Origin: an uncultured Cellvibrio sp.
GTDB lineage: Bacteria > Pseudomonadota > Gammaproteobacteria > Pseudomonadales > Cellvibrionaceae
Assembly (NCBI GenBank): GCA_946481735.1
Contig: CAMLOU010000024.1
Location: forward strand, 1-38,551
Length of the DNA stretch: 38,551 bases
Direction of reading: 5' to 3'
Position numbers and translations under genes: made by a program. Positions within the stretch are counted from its first letter, which is position 1. Each line of letters starts with the position of its first letter. Of this stretch, positions 1-9,030 are shown in pieces. Below the pieces are notes generated by a model, which was given only the letters and a program-made list of their open reading frames with translations, was not told the origin of the DNA and did no database searches.

Positions 1-126
1 AAGTATAGATAGCGTCTATAGTGTTTAAAGAAATTCCTTGTAGCGGACCGGAATCCTGATGCGAACGGCCAGTCTGATACCACAAGGTGCGCCGCTCTTG
101 GTGGCTGATAAAAACTGTTGTCCTGA

Positions 127-1779
127 TTGGGAAATCCTGTGCCTACAACAAACGCCGACATCACCGCAAAACTCAATGCGCTGCGCGAGGACTACGCCGC
201 CCGCTTGCCTCAGGAGCTGGCTGCATTGCACGAACTGGCAACCGGAGCCCTCGCCGATCCGGGTGCGCAACAGGCAGCGCGCCTGGCACAGCTTCATCAA
301 CGCTTACACAAACTGGCCGGCTCTGCCGGCAGTTTTGGTTTTATCCGGCTCGGCAAACAGGCCAAGCAACTGGAGATCCAGGTGCAGCAATGGCTGGGGC
401 AGGATGTTGATCAGGGCCAGTTGCGCAGCTTTTCTGTTGCGGTAGGTACACTGGCGGCGTTGACGCAAGCCGAACAGCCCCCCGCGCAGGTGGCCGTGGC
501 GACTCCGGAAAAAACCACCACTCAAACGCTGATTTACCTGCTTGAAGATGACCCAGCCGTTGCAGAAGACATCGCCTTGAACCTGCGTCACTTCGGCCAC
601 CATGTGGAGCACTTTGATCGTTTGGAAGCGGCAGAGGCTGCCATCCTGCGTGTACCACCAGATTTTATGGTGGTGGATATTGTGTTTGACGCCGAGCAGC
701 GTGAGTCGCCGTCTTTGGTCGCGGCGCTACAGCAGACATTGGCCAAACCCCTGCCAGTGGTCTTTATCTCGGCGCGGGACGATTTTGCGGCCTACCATGC
801 AGCGGTCAAGGCCGGCGCCATCGGTTATTTTGTCAAACCTCTGGACGTTATCCGGCTGGTGGATCGGCTGGAGCATTACCTTGATCGCCGCCGCGAACTG
901 CCCTATCGCGTATTGATCGTCGACGACGATGCAACCCTGGCGGAACATTATCGACTGGTGCTGACCTCGGCGGGGATGCTGGTGGACCTGGTGACGAACC
1001 CGGAGGACGTGCTGACCGCCCTGCGCAACTTCAACCCGGAGATGATCCTGCTGGATCTCAATATTCCCGAATATTCCGGGCCCGAGCTGGCCCGGGTGAT
1101 TCGCCTGAGCGATGAGTGGCTGCGTGTACCTATCACCTATTTGTCGTCGGAGACGGACGTGGATCAGCGGATCAAAGCGATGGGGCAGGCGGGTGATGAC
1201 TTTATTGCCAAGCCTATCAGTGACCGCGAGCTTATCTCTGCCGTATCGATTCGCGCGGCCCGCAGTCGCCAATTAAGCAGCGCTATTGATCGTGATAGCC
1301 TCACCGGGTTGCTTAAGCACCCGCGTATCAAGGAACAGGTGGATATCGAATTGACGCGCACCCGGCGCAGTGGTGAGCCATTATGTGTCGCCATGATCGA
1401 TCTGGATCATTTCAAGTCTGTCAACGACACCTATGGCCATCCGGCGGGTGATAAAGTTATCAAGGCGCTGGCTCACCTGCTGCGCCAACGCCTGCGCAAA
1501 ACCGATAGTATCGGTCGCTATGGCGGAGAAGAGTTTGTCGCCGTCTTACCGGGTTGCGATGCCACAGAGGCTCGGGGCTTGCTGGATGATGTGCGGCAGA
1601 ATTTCAAGGAGATCAATTTCAGCGTCGACACTAAACACTTTACTGTCACGCTCAGTGCGGGATTGGCCTGTACCGAACTGAGCAGCACCCTGACCGCAGA
1701 CACCTTGCTGCAAATGGCAGATGACGCGCTTTACCTGGCCAAGCACGGTGGCCGCGACCAAATCTGTATTGCTGAGTAA
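127..1779 (+). CDS. Diguanylate cyclase response regulator, Hpt-REC-REC-GGDEF
   Basis: Predicted cytoplasmic signalling protein that makes cyclic di-GMP from two GTP. Seen domains: an Hpt-like helical domain at about residues 10-110 with the phosphotransfer motif HKLAGSAGSFGF (His61); a receiver domain at about 133-255 (acidic pocket E140-D141-D142, phosphoacceptor D184, K237); a second receiver at about 260-380 (D266-D268, D310, K362); and a GGDEF domain from about 388 with GGEEF at 466-470. RKTD at 457-460, five residues before GGEEF, matches the RxxD product-inhibition site. There are no membrane segments. The start is uncertain: TTG at 127 or GTG at 139, which has GGGAAA just upstream; neither has a strong ribosome site. 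Carrying Hpt and two receivers in one chain suggests phosphorelay input from a separate histidine kinase, which is not in this window. Converges with bamE. Confidence 0.9.
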   Translation: MGNPVPTTNADITAKLNALREDYAARLPQELAALHELATGALADPGAQQAARLAQLHQRLHKLAGSAGSFGFIRLGKQAKQLEIQVQQWLGQDVDQGQLRSFSVAVGTLAALTQAEQPPAQVAVATPEKTTTQTLIYLLEDDPAVAEDIALNLRHFGHHVEHFDRLEAAEAAILRVPPDFMVVDIVFDAEQRESPSLVAALQQTLAKPLPVVFISARDDFAAYHAAVKAGAIGYFVKPLDVIRLVDRLEHYLDRRRELPYRVLIVDDDATLAEHYRLVLTSAGMLVDLVTNPEDVLTALRNFNPEMILLDLNIPEYSGPELARVIRLSDEWLRVPITYLSSETDVDQRIKAMGQAGDDFIAKPISDRELISAVSIRAARSRQLSSAIDRDSLTGLLKHPRIKEQVDIELTRTRRSGEPLCVAMIDLDHFKSVNDTYGHPAGDKVIKALAHLLRQRLRKTDSIGRYGGEEFVAVLPGCDATEARGLLDDVRQNFKEINFSVDTKHFTVTLSAGLACTELSSTLTADTLLQMADDALYLAKHGGRDQICIAE

Positions 1780-1792
1780 AGGCCAGAAACGA

Positions 1793-1816
1793 CTGTCCCC
1801 GCCGAGGCGGGGACAG
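1793..1816. terminator. Bidirectional hairpin between the cyclase gene and bamE
   Basis: A perfect 10-bp stem (CTGTCCCCGC with GCGGGGACAG) closes a CGAG tetraloop between two convergent genes. It has no T-tract on the plus strand, so it may work as a mutual transcription barrier or an mRNA 3' end stabiliser rather than a classical terminator. Confidence 0.55.
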
Positions 1817-1846
1817 AAGCGGGGGCTGAGCCGGGGAGCATGGCGA

Positions 1847-2302
1847 CTATTCGTCCAGGTCCGGCGCCGCCGGTGGTACAGGATCATCAATGTTAGTGGG
1901 CAGCGGCGTATTCAGCTTGGCATCTTCCAGGTAATCTTCGGATTTATCCTTGCTCATCGGGGCCGGTCCGGGTAGATAATCACCCTCCCAACGCAGCATG
2001 CTGTCGCCTTCAAAATAGACCGTTAACAAGTAATCAAAGAACTTGCCATCCGCACCGCGGCGCAAGCTGTAGTAGTAGTCCCACCGATCATCGTTAAAGG
2101 TATTGGGCAGGAGCGAATTGCCCAGCACAAAACGCACCTGGCGCTTGGTCATGCCGGGCTTGAGTTGTTGGACCATCTCTTCAGTGATGATGTGACCTTG
2201 TTGAATATTGATCTTGTGCACGCCAGGGAAACGGAAATTGGTACAACCGGCAAGACTTGCAATCACAACAGCGACCAGTATGAGGCGACTGGCTAATTTC
2301 AT
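1847..2302 (-). CDS. bamE: Outer membrane assembly lipoprotein BamE (SmpA/OmlA)
   Basis: Small lipoprotein of the BAM complex, which folds and inserts beta-barrel proteins into the outer membrane. The N-terminus has a short basic start, a hydrophobic stretch and the lipobox LAGC, so Cys20 would be lipidated and the protein anchored in the outer membrane. The following region, with GHIITEEMVQQLKPGMTK, RQVRFVLGNSLLPN and the aromatic stretch DRWDYYYSLRRG, is the BamE/OmlA fold. The acidic, proline-rich tail is typical of the Pseudomonas OmlA type. The start at MKLASRL was chosen because it begins the signal peptide; a seven-residue upstream extension is possible but would spoil it. The gene is divergent from fur with 76 bases between them, the same arrangement as omlA-fur in Pseudomonas. 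Confidence 0.93.
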   Translation of the reverse strand: MKLASRLILVAVVIASLAGCTNFRFPGVHKINIQQGHIITEEMVQQLKPGMTKRQVRFVLGNSLLPNTFNDDRWDYYYSLRRGADGKFFDYLLTVYFEGDSMLRWEGDYLPGPAPMSKDKSEDYLEDAKLNTPLPTNIDDPVPPAAPDLDE

Positions 2303-2378
2303 ATTAGGGCTTCCACTTGGCAAAAGAATGGGGATAATACCCGATCAACGGGGATACTGCGAAGATTTCGGAGGAAAA

Positions 2379-2789
2379 ATGGCAGACGAAAACCAGGAAC
2401 TGCGCAAGGCTGGACTTAAGGTTACCTTGCCGCGCGTAAAGATTCTGCAAATGCTGGAATCGGCGGAGCAACACCATATGAGTGCCGAAGATGTGTACAA
2501 GGCACTGATGGAAGCGGGCGATGATGTTGGTCTGGCGACGGTGTATCGCGTGCTGACCCAGTTCGAAAGTGCGGGCTTGGTGGTTCGTCATAATTTTGAT
2601 GGAGGCCATTCAGTCTTCGAGATCGCGCGTGGTGACCATCACGATCACATGGTGCGTGTAGACACTGGCGAAGTGATTGAGTTTCACAACAGTGAAATTG
2701 AAGACCTGCAAAAACGCATCGCCGCCGAACACGGCTTCCAACTGACTGACCACAGCCTGGTGCTTTACGTTAAACCGATGAAGAAGTAG
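2379..2789 (+). CDS. fur: Ferric uptake regulator Fur
   Basis: Iron-responsive DNA-binding repressor, 136 residues. The N-terminal winged helix is seen in LRKAGLKVTLPRVKILQML and DVGLATVYRVLTQFESAG (recognition helix). The dimerisation and metal-binding half contains GDHHDHMVRVDTGEVIEF. The start at MADENQ has an excellent GGAGG site at 2370-2374; an in-frame extension upstream runs through the bamE region and is not used. In place of the CxxC found in E. coli Fur at this point, the protein has VDTG, so it lacks the structural zinc cysteine pair, as in Pseudomonas Fur. No Fur box was recognised in the short bamE-fur intergenic region. Confidence 0.96.
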   Translation: MADENQELRKAGLKVTLPRVKILQMLESAEQHHMSAEDVYKALMEAGDDVGLATVYRVLTQFESAGLVVRHNFDGGHSVFEIARGDHHDHMVRVDTGEVIEFHNSEIEDLQKRIAAEHGFQLTDHSLVLYVKPMKK

Positions 2790-2818
2790 GCAAATAAAAA
2801 GTACGTCGCCGTCTGGCA

Positions 2819-2850
2819 TTAGGGCTTTTGTTGCGAAACAAAAGCCTTAA
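2819..2850. terminator. Hairpin between fur and recN
   Basis: A 14-bp stem (TTAGGGCTTTTGTT with AACAAAAGCCTTAA, one G-T pair) and a GCGA loop lies 30 bases after the fur stop, between the convergent fur and recN genes. No T-tract follows on the plus strand. Probably a shared transcription-end structure. Confidence 0.6.
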
Positions 2851-2938
2851 CACCAAACTTATATCAAGCAAATCAAGGTTACCTGCGAAGCAATTATTTA
2901 TCCCTTCTCTCGCTAGCGCCTTTAACGTTCAGAGGCCC

Positions 2939-4606
2939 CTAGTTTTCCAGGATTTCCCGCGCGTGAGCCAAGGATTGTTCGGTCACTTTCGCGCCGCCGA
3001 GCATGCGTGCTATCTCTTCCACTTTTGCATCACCATTCAACTCCACCAAAGTAGATTCAGCGCTGTTTTTGCGAGCGGTTTTGCTGACTTGCAGGTGTTG
3101 ATGGCCTTTGCTGGCGACCTGCGCGAGATGGGTGACGCAGATCACCTGGCCTTTTTCACCCAACTGACGCAGCAGGTTACCGACCACATCGGCGGTAGCG
3201 CCGCCGATGCCAACGTCCACTTCGTCGAATACCAGGGTGGGGGTGGCAGAGGTCTGGGCGGTGATGACCTGAATCGCCAGACTGATGCGTGACAACTCGC
3301 CGCCAGAGGCAACTTTATTCAATGGGCGCGGTGGCTGGCCGGGGTTGGTGCTGATCAGGAATTCCACATCTTCCAGACCGTGCAAGCTCGGTTTGTCATT
3401 AAAGGGAATCAGGCTGACCAGTAAATGGGCATTCTCCATCCCCAGTTTTTGTAATTGTGCATTGACCTGTTTGGCCAGTTTCAACCCGGCTTTCTGGCGT
3501 TGTGCCGACAGAGTTTCGGCCAACTGGCGGTATTGCCGCTCGGCGTCGTTAACCTGCTGTTCCAGCACATCCAACCGCGCGTCGCCCCCCTGCAACTCAG
3601 CCAGTTCGCTGCTGAGCTGGGCAATCAGCTCAGGCAGTTGCTCGGGGGTAATACGGTGTTTGCGGGCAATGTCGTAGATGGCCGACAAGCGCTCTTCCAC
3701 AAAGGCGAGGCGTTCCGGGTCCAGGGCAAAACCATCGATATGGTGTTCAATTTCATGCTGCGCTTCCTGTACCTGGATCTGTGCACTGGTGAGCAATTGT
3801 TCCGCTTCCTGCAATGCCGCCGTTTTTTCCGGCAGGGCGCGCAGGATATGCAGGGCGCGATGCAGGTTGATGGATAAGCCCTGCTCATCATCGCTACAGA
3901 TAGCGGCCAGCTGTTGGCTACCGCGCAGGATATCTTCGGCGTTGGCCAGGGTGCGCTGCTCCGCTTCGAGTGCATCCAGTTCGCCGGTCTTCAGGCCCAA
4001 CTGATCCAGCTCTTGCACTTGATAATTGAGTAGTTGGAAGCGGGCGCTGACCTCAGCGGCGTTATCGCGCAGGTGCAGGTAATGCTCCAGCCGACTTTGC
4101 CATTCGCGGAAGGCCTGGCGTACCTGGCGGGCCAATTCGGCCTGGTTGGCAAAATCGTCCAGCAGGCGCCGATGTGTGTCTTTTAACAAAAGGGATTGGT
4201 GTTCGTGTTGGCTGTGGATATCAATCAACATCTCGCCCAGGGTGCGCAGCTGTTGCAGGGTAACCGGTTGACCGTTGATATAAGCCTTGGATTTGCCGTC
4301 GCTGCTGATTACGCGGCGCAACAGGCATTCATTGGGTGTTTCGTCCTGTTGCAGGTCGTGTTCCTTGAGCCATTTGTTGGCGATGCGGATCTTGCTGGTA
4401 TCAAAACTGGCACTGATGTCGGCACGCTGCGCGCCCTGGCGCACCCGTTGGCCATCAGCCCGGTCGCCCAGTGTCTGCCCCAGGGCTTCCAGCATGATGG
4501 ACTTGCCGGAACCCGTCTCGCCGGTAATTACCGTCATACCGGGTTTCAGGTCCAGATCCAGGTGGTCGACCAGCGTGAAGTTCTGAATGCTGAGATGAGT
4601 GAGCAT
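2939..4606 (-). CDS. recN: DNA repair protein RecN
   Basis: SMC-like ATPase that acts in recombinational repair of double-strand breaks, 555 residues. Seen: Walker A GETGSGKS near the N-terminus after MLTHLSIQNFTLVDHLDLDL, a long coiled-coil middle, the ABC signature region VASGGELSRISLAIQ, Walker B TLVFDEVDVGIGG, and the late motif VICVTHLAQVASKGHQHL. The start at MLTHLS is chosen because the 105-residue extension upstream runs through the recN-grpE promoter region and matches nothing in the family; GAGG lies upstream on the coding strand. A LexA-type operator lies 28 bases before the start, which fits SOS control. Divergent from grpE, as in Pseudomonas. Confidence 0.96.
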   Translation of the reverse strand: MLTHLSIQNFTLVDHLDLDLKPGMTVITGETGSGKSIMLEALGQTLGDRADGQRVRQGAQRADISASFDTSKIRIANKWLKEHDLQQDETPNECLLRRVISSDGKSKAYINGQPVTLQQLRTLGEMLIDIHSQHEHQSLLLKDTHRRLLDDFANQAELARQVRQAFREWQSRLEHYLHLRDNAAEVSARFQLLNYQVQELDQLGLKTGELDALEAEQRTLANAEDILRGSQQLAAICSDDEQGLSINLHRALHILRALPEKTAALQEAEQLLTSAQIQVQEAQHEIEHHIDGFALDPERLAFVEERLSAIYDIARKHRITPEQLPELIAQLSSELAELQGGDARLDVLEQQVNDAERQYRQLAETLSAQRQKAGLKLAKQVNAQLQKLGMENAHLLVSLIPFNDKPSLHGLEDVEFLISTNPGQPPRPLNKVASGGELSRISLAIQVITAQTSATPTLVFDEVDVGIGGATADVVGNLLRQLGEKGQVICVTHLAQVASKGHQHLQVSKTARKNSAESTLVELNGDAKVEEIARMLGGAKVTEQSLAHAREILEN

Positions 4607-4633
4607 AGGGGCCTCGGCACAAGGGGGAATTTT

Positions 4634-4649
4634 CTGGTTATTTATACAG
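4634..4649 (-). promoter_or_regulatory. LexA (SOS) operator before recN
   Basis: On the minus strand the 16 bases read CTGTATAAATAACCAG, which fits the CTG-N10-CAG SOS box with an AT-rich centre and keeps most of the CTGTATATATATACAG consensus. It lies 27 bases upstream of the recN start codon, where it could block RNA polymerase. recN is a classic SOS gene. Confidence 0.75.
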
Positions 4650-4708
4650 TATCTGGTGCGCGTCGACCAGAGGGCAAATAAAGCCCCGGTCAAAAATGTG
4701 GACATTGC

Positions 4709-4736
4709 CTTGAATCCCGCAGTGCTAGCCCCATAT
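4709..4736 (+). promoter_or_regulatory. RpoH (sigma-32) heat-shock promoter for grpE
   Basis: CTTGAA at 4709-4714, a 14-base spacer, and CCCCATAT at 4729-4736 match the sigma-32 consensus (CTTGAA and CCCCATnT) without mismatch. It lies about 75 bases before the grpE start and points toward grpE-dnaK-dnaJ. Confidence 0.85.
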
Positions 4737-4810
4737 ACCCCGCACAGCTTAGCCGGCAGCTGAACCGCTGCCGATTGAAAGAACGTAGGTAATAAAAGAT
4801 GGAGGCCAGC

Positions 4811-5374
4811 GTGGCTAACAACGAAGAGTATCAGCAAGAATCCCCCACCGCCGAAGCCAGCGCCCCGGACACGCAAGCCGATGTGGACGTTGAGGTGTCC
4901 GTCGAAGCCTTGCAGGCGCAAATCGCCAGCTTAACTGCCGAACTGGATACCGCGCGTGAAAATGTATTGCGTGCGCAGGCCGACGCCCAGAATGCCCGCC
5001 GCCGTGCGGAACAGGATGTGGAAAAAGCCCATAAATTCGGCCTGGAAAGAATGGTAAATGATTTGTTGCCGGTGGTTGATAACCTTGAGCGTGCGCTGGC
5101 GACCATAGACGCCGGCAACGAATCCCTGGCCCCGGTGGCCGAAGGTATTCAGCTCACACTGAAATCCTTCCTCGATTCATTGGCTCGCCATCAGGTGGTG
5201 GCGGTCGACCCGCAAGGGGCACCGTTTGATCCGCAATTGCATCAGGCGGTCTCAGCCGTACCCAATCCGGACGTTGAACCTAACACTGTGATCAATGTGT
5301 TCCAGAAAGGTTATACCTTGCACGGTCGTCTGGTGCGCCCGGCGATGGTCGTGGTCGCCAAGGCTGCGGATTGA
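4811..5374 (+). CDS. grpE: Nucleotide exchange factor GrpE
   Basis: Co-chaperone that releases ADP from DnaK, working as a cytoplasmic dimer. Seen: an acidic disordered N-terminus, a long helix (about residues 30-90) with NVLRAQADAQNARRRAEQD and the DNLERAL motif, and a C-terminal beta domain with FDPQLHQAVS, NTVINVFQKGYTLHGR and LVRPAMVVVAK. The GTG at 4811 is preferred as start because GGAGG lies at 4801-4805 with ideal spacing; an ATG at 4799 would add four residues but would overlap that site. First gene of the grpE-dnaK-dnaJ heat-shock cluster, with a perfect RpoH promoter upstream. Confidence 0.95.
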   Translation: MANNEEYQQESPTAEASAPDTQADVDVEVSVEALQAQIASLTAELDTARENVLRAQADAQNARRRAEQDVEKAHKFGLERMVNDLLPVVDNLERALATIDAGNESLAPVAEGIQLTLKSFLDSLARHQVVAVDPQGAPFDPQLHQAVSAVPNPDVEPNTVINVFQKGYTLHGRLVRPAMVVVAKAAD

Positions 5375-5425
5375 TCAAACCGCTGAAAATAGTCGGTCTG
5401 TTTGTAGGGATTTGTCGTTCCCAGC

Positions 5426-5453
5426 CTTGAAATCCACCCGGGCAGGCCAATAT
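5426..5453 (+). promoter_or_regulatory. RpoH-type promoter for dnaK
   Basis: CTTGAA at 5426-5431, a 14-base spacer and GCCAATAT at 5446-5453. The -35 element is perfect and the -10 element matches 6 of 8 consensus positions. It lies in the 190-base grpE-dnaK gap, about 110 bases before dnaK, and would give dnaK its own heat-shock start. Confidence 0.65.
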
Positions 5454-5564
5454 AGATCACCAAGTGTCAACAACAGGCCGGGTGCCGGTGAGACAGTCAA
5501 CATTCAACCAAGATTTATGTGCGTGAGCAGCGCTTGCGCCAGGTAAAAATTCAGGAGATATCAC

Positions 5565-7499
5565 ATGGGTAAAATTATCGGCATCGACTTGGGTACTACC
5601 AACTCTTGCGTCTCCATTATGGAAGGCGGCAAGCCCAAGGTAATCGAAAACTCTGAAGGTGATCGCACGACCCCGTCCATCGTTGCGTTTACCAATGACG
5701 ATGAAATTCTGGTGGGCCAAAGTGCAAAACGCCAATCCGTCACTAACCCCAACAACACGCTTTATGCTGTCAAGCGTTTGATCGGTCGTAAATTCAAAGA
5801 CGACGTGGTGCAAAAAGACATCAAGATGGTGCCCTACAAAATTGTCGCCGCTGACAATGGGGACGCCTGGGTAGAAGTAAAAGGCGATAAAAAAGCACCC
5901 CCGCAAATTTCGGCCGAAGTACTGAAAAAAATGAAGAAAACCGCTGAAGAATATCTCGGCGAAAAGGTTACCGAAGCGGTTATTACGGTACCGGCTTACT
6001 TCAATGACTCACAACGTCAAGCCACCAAAGATGCGGGCAAGATTGCCGGTCTCGATGTAAAACGTATTATCAACGAGCCGACCGCTGCGGCCCTGGCCTA
6101 TGGGTTGGACAAAGGTAAGGGTGATCGCACCATCGCTGTTTATGACCTGGGTGGTGGTACCTTCGATATCTCCATTATTGAAATTGCAGACGTTGATGGT
6201 GAGCATCAATTTGAAGTGCTGTCCACCAACGGTGATACCTTCCTGGGTGGTGAAGACTTCGACTTGCGCTTGATCGAATTCCTGGCGGATACGTTTAAGA
6301 AAGATACCGGTATCGACCTGCACAATGATCCGCTGGCATTGCAACGTTTGAAAGAAGCGGCAGAGAAAGCGAAGATTGAGTTGTCCTCCAGTCAGCAGAC
6401 TGAAGTGAACCTGCCGTACATTACTGCCGATGCAAGCGGTCCAAAACACCTGGTGGTAAAACTGACCCGCGCCAAACTGGAATCACTGGTTGAAGACCTG
6501 GTGACCCGTTCAATGGACCCGGTCAAGATGGCGATTAAAGATTCCGGCAAATCCATCAGTGATATTGATGATGTGATTCTGGTCGGTGGTCAAACCCGTA
6601 TGCCGCTGGTGCAAAAAGCGGTGGCTGATTTCTTCGGCAAAGAGCCGCGTAAAGACGTTAACCCGGACGAAGCGGTGGCTATTGGGGCAGCGATTCAGGG
6701 TGCGGTACTGGCCGGTGATGTAAAAGATGTATTGTTGCTCGATGTTACGCCCCTGACCCTGGGTATCGAAACCATGGGCGGTGTGGCTACACCCTTGATT
6801 GACAAGAACACCACGATTCCGACCAAGAAATCACAAGTGTTCTCTACCGCCGATGACAACCAGACCGCAGTAACCATTCATGTGGTACAGGGTGAGCGCA
6901 AGCAGGCATCGCAGAATAAATCCCTGGGCCGTTTTGACCTGAGCGATATTCCGCCGGCACCGCGCGGTATGCCGCAAATCGAAGTGACCTTCGACATCGA
7001 CGCGAACGGTATCCTGAACGTGAGCGCGAAAGACAAGGCAACTGGCAAAGAACAGTCTATTGTTATTAAAGCGTCTTCCGGTTTGTCTGATGAAGAAATC
7101 GAGAAAATGGTAAAAGACGCGGAGGCCAACGCTGAAGCAGACCGCAAATTTGCTGAAGTGGTCGGTGCGCGCAATACACTGGAAGGCTTGATCCATGCCA
7201 CGCAAAAAACCTTGAAAGAAGCCGGCGATAAAGCAACGGCTGACGAGAAATCGGCTATTGAGTCTGCCATCAAGGAAGCTGAAGAGGTGGTGAAAGGTGA
7301 TGATCTGGAAAAAATCCAGGCAGCCACCACCAAGCTGACAGAAGCCTCCGGTTCACTCGCGCAAAAACTTTACGCTGAGCAGTCTGCTCAAGGTCAAGGT
7401 GGTGCAGGTGCTGCTGGTGGAGCAGACAGCGGAAAGAAAGCCGATGATGACGGCGTCGTGGAAGCCGAATTCGAAGAAGTGAAGGATGATAAAAAATAA
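5565..7499 (+). CDS. dnaK: Molecular chaperone DnaK (Hsp70)
   Basis: ATP-dependent cytoplasmic chaperone of the DnaK-DnaJ-GrpE system, 644 residues, the usual length. Seen: the N-terminal ATPase domain with [58 protein letters not shown] and [11 protein letters not shown]; the linker [16 protein letters not shown]; the substrate-binding domain with [18 protein letters not shown]; a helical lid; and the conserved acidic end [13 protein letters not shown]. The start has AGGAG at 5552-5556 nine bases before the ATG. Transcribed with grpE and dnaJ; it also has its own RpoH-like promoter. Confidence 0.98.
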   Translation: MGKIIGIDLGTTNSCVSIMEGGKPKVIENSEGDRTTPSIVAFTNDDEILVGQSAKRQSVTNPNNTLYAVKRLIGRKFKDDVVQKDIKMVPYKIVAADNGDAWVEVKGDKKAPPQISAEVLKKMKKTAEEYLGEKVTEAVITVPAYFNDSQRQATKDAGKIAGLDVKRIINEPTAAALAYGLDKGKGDRTIAVYDLGGGTFDISIIEIADVDGEHQFEVLSTNGDTFLGGEDFDLRLIEFLADTFKKDTGIDLHNDPLALQRLKEAAEKAKIELSSSQQTEVNLPYITADASGPKHLVVKLTRAKLESLVEDLVTRSMDPVKMAIKDSGKSISDIDDVILVGGQTRMPLVQKAVADFFGKEPRKDVNPDEAVAIGAAIQGAVLAGDVKDVLLLDVTPLTLGIETMGGVATPLIDKNTTIPTKKSQVFSTADDNQTAVTIHVVQGERKQASQNKSLGRFDLSDIPPAPRGMPQIEVTFDIDANGILNVSAKDKATGKEQSIVIKASSGLSDEEIEKMVKDAEANAEADRKFAEVVGARNTLEGLIHATQKTLKEAGDKATADEKSAIESAIKEAEEVVKGDDLEKIQAATTKLTEASGSLAQKLYAEQSAQGQGGAGAAGGADSGKKADDDGVVEAEFEEVKDDKK

Positions 7500-7527
7500 T
7501 CATTATACGAATGTGTAAGTGAACGAC

Positions 7528-7556
7528 GACAAATGCGGGCTAGTCCCGCATTTGTC
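7528..7556 (+). terminator. Hairpin between dnaK and dnaJ
   Basis: A perfect 12-bp stem (GACAAATGCGGG with CCCGCATTTGTC) and five-base loop lies 28 bases after the dnaK stop. It is not followed by a clear T-tract, so it is more likely to stabilise the dnaK message or attenuate read-through into dnaJ than to stop all transcription. No promoter of dnaJ's own was seen. Confidence 0.55.
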
Positions 7557-7638
7557 ACGTTAAGCGATGCATATTTTTTAGAACGAAAACCCTGTCTCAG
7601 TAATTTTTTTGAACTGATTTATTTGGAAAGCTGCAAGC

Positions 7639-8772
7639 ATGGCAAAACGCGACTACTACGAAGTGCTGGGCGTCTCTCGCGACGTGTCTGCCGCGGATTT
7701 AAAAAAGGCTTATCGCCGCGAGGCGATGAAACATCACCCGGACCGCAATCCGGATGACAAATCCGCAGAAGAAAAATTCAAAGAGGCCAACGAAGCCTAC
7801 GAAGTACTCTCTGATGCGCAAAAGCGTGCGGCCTATGACCAGTACGGTCATGCCGGTGTTGATCCGCAGTCGGGCATGGGCGGTGCCGGTGCAGGCTTCA
7901 GTAATTTCAGTGATATTTTTGGTGATGTCTTTGGCGATATCTTTGGCGCGGCAGCCGGTGGCCGTGGCGGGCGCGGCGGTGCGAGTCGCGGTTCAGACCT
8001 ACGTTATACCCTTGAGCTGAGCCTGGAAGAGGCGGTCAAAGGTACTACTGTCCAGATTAAAGTGCCGACGCTGGTGTCCTGTAAAACCTGCGACGGCAGC
8101 GGTGCAAAGTCCGGTAGCAAACCGGTGACCTGTACCACCTGTGGTGGACGCGGTCAGGTGCGGATGCAGCAGGGCTTTTTCTCTGTTCAACAAACCTGTC
8201 CGAGTTGTCACGGTCGCGGCACAGTCATTTCTGATCCGTGTAAATCGTGTCATGGCCAGGGGCGTGTGGAAGAGACCAAAACCCTTTCCGTTAAAGTGCC
8301 CGCCGGTGTCGATACCGGTGACCGTATTCGTTTGTCCGGTGAAGGCGAGGCCGGTTTTGGCGGCGGACCCAGTGGTGATTTGTATGTGCAGGTCAGTGTG
8401 CGTCGCCACGATATCTTTGAACGCGAAGGCAATGATTTGTACTGCGAAGTGCCGATTGATTTTGTTGATGCGGCGTTGGGTGGTGAGTTGGAAGTGCCGA
8501 CACTGGATGGCCGCGTCAAATTGAAAGTCCCGGCCGAAACCCAAACCGGCAAGATGTTTAAATTGCGCGGCAAAGGTGTAACGCCGGTGCGTGGTGGCCA
8601 GCCCGGTGACTTGTTGTGCCGGGTGGTGGTGGAAACACCGGTGGACCTCACTGCCAAGCAAAAAGAATTGCTGCGTGAGTTCCAGGCGACCATGCACGGC
8701 GGAAAGAATTCGCCCCGGCAGCGCAGCTGGTTTGACGGCATGAAAAATTTTTTCGGTGATATGAAAATTTAA
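7639..8772 (+). CDS. dnaJ: Co-chaperone DnaJ (Hsp40)
   Basis: Delivers unfolded substrates to DnaK and stimulates its ATPase. Class I DnaJ, 377 residues: J domain (residues 1-70) with the HPD motif in HHPDRNPDD; a Gly/Phe-rich segment (about 75-120) with repeats such as [14 protein letters not shown]; four zinc-binding repeats [24 protein letters not shown] and CKSCHGQG; then the C-terminal client-binding and dimerisation region. GGAAAG lies upstream of the ATG. Followed by a strong terminator. In Pseudomonas the next gene is dapB; here accessory DNA follows. Confidence 0.98.
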   Translation: MAKRDYYEVLGVSRDVSAADLKKAYRREAMKHHPDRNPDDKSAEEKFKEANEAYEVLSDAQKRAAYDQYGHAGVDPQSGMGGAGAGFSNFSDIFGDVFGDIFGAAAGGRGGRGGASRGSDLRYTLELSLEEAVKGTTVQIKVPTLVSCKTCDGSGAKSGSKPVTCTTCGGRGQVRMQQGFFSVQQTCPSCHGRGTVISDPCKSCHGQGRVEETKTLSVKVPAGVDTGDRIRLSGEGEAGFGGGPSGDLYVQVSVRRHDIFEREGNDLYCEVPIDFVDAALGGELEVPTLDGRVKLKVPAETQTGKMFKLRGKGVTPVRGGQPGDLLCRVVVETPVDLTAKQKELLREFQATMHGGKNSPRQRSWFDGMKNFFGDMKI

Positions 8773-8796
8773 TCATGACGCATTACTCGGCCTGAT

Positions 8797-8835
8797 AAAA
8801 AACGGGTTGGCCTCACAAGGGCCAACCCGTTTTTT
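8797..8835 (+). terminator. Rho-independent terminator after dnaJ
   Basis: A-rich lead, then a stem AACGGGTTGGCC pairing with GGCCAACCCGTT, a seven-base loop, and a run of seven T. It lies 24 bases after the dnaJ stop and ends the heat-shock cluster. A REP copy begins immediately after it. Confidence 0.92.
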
Positions 8836-8865
8836 GTAGGTCGGATTAGCGCAGCGTAATCCGAC
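8836..8865 (+). repeat. REP-like palindrome, copy 1 (forward)
   Basis: GTAG head, then arms GTCGGATTA and TAATCCGAC around the eight-base loop GCGCAGCG. One of nine copies in the window; pairs with the inverted copy at 8964 as a BIME-like unit. Directly abuts the dnaJ terminator. Confidence 0.85.
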
Positions 8866-8963
8866 GAAACGCTAATTAACCGAAGAGTAATCAACCGAAG
8901 CGTTAATAAAGATAAAGTTGCTGGCTGTGTAATGAATTAGAGCCTAGCCTGAAGAGATTAAGT

Positions 8964-8994
8964 GTCGGATTACGCTATCGCTAATCCGACCTAC
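8964..8994 (-). repeat. REP-like palindrome, copy 2 (inverted)
   Basis: Reverse-orientation copy ending in CTAC (GTAG on the minus strand). The 9-bp arms are intact; the loop is one base longer than in the standard copy. Forms a head-to-tail inverted pair with 8836, with 98 bases between. Confidence 0.85.
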
Positions 8995-9030
8995 ACGAAC
9001 ATGCGTGATTAACAATAACGAGGGGAAATC

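Noticed and set aside
1..126. Minus-strand frame at 25-300 and other short frames at the left edge
   Set aside because: They overlap the cyclase gene out of frame and show no domain; the first 126 bases contain nothing I can support.
2208..2378. N-terminal extension of Fur
   Set aside because: It runs through bamE and the divergent promoter region, while GGAGG sits exactly before MADENQ, the start known for the family.
7494..7510. Fur-box-like string ATAATCATTAT at the dnaK stop codon
   Set aside because: It lies in the 3' end of dnaK with no gene start near, and matches only the centre of the 19-base Fur consensus; AT-rich stop-codon sequence gives it by chance.
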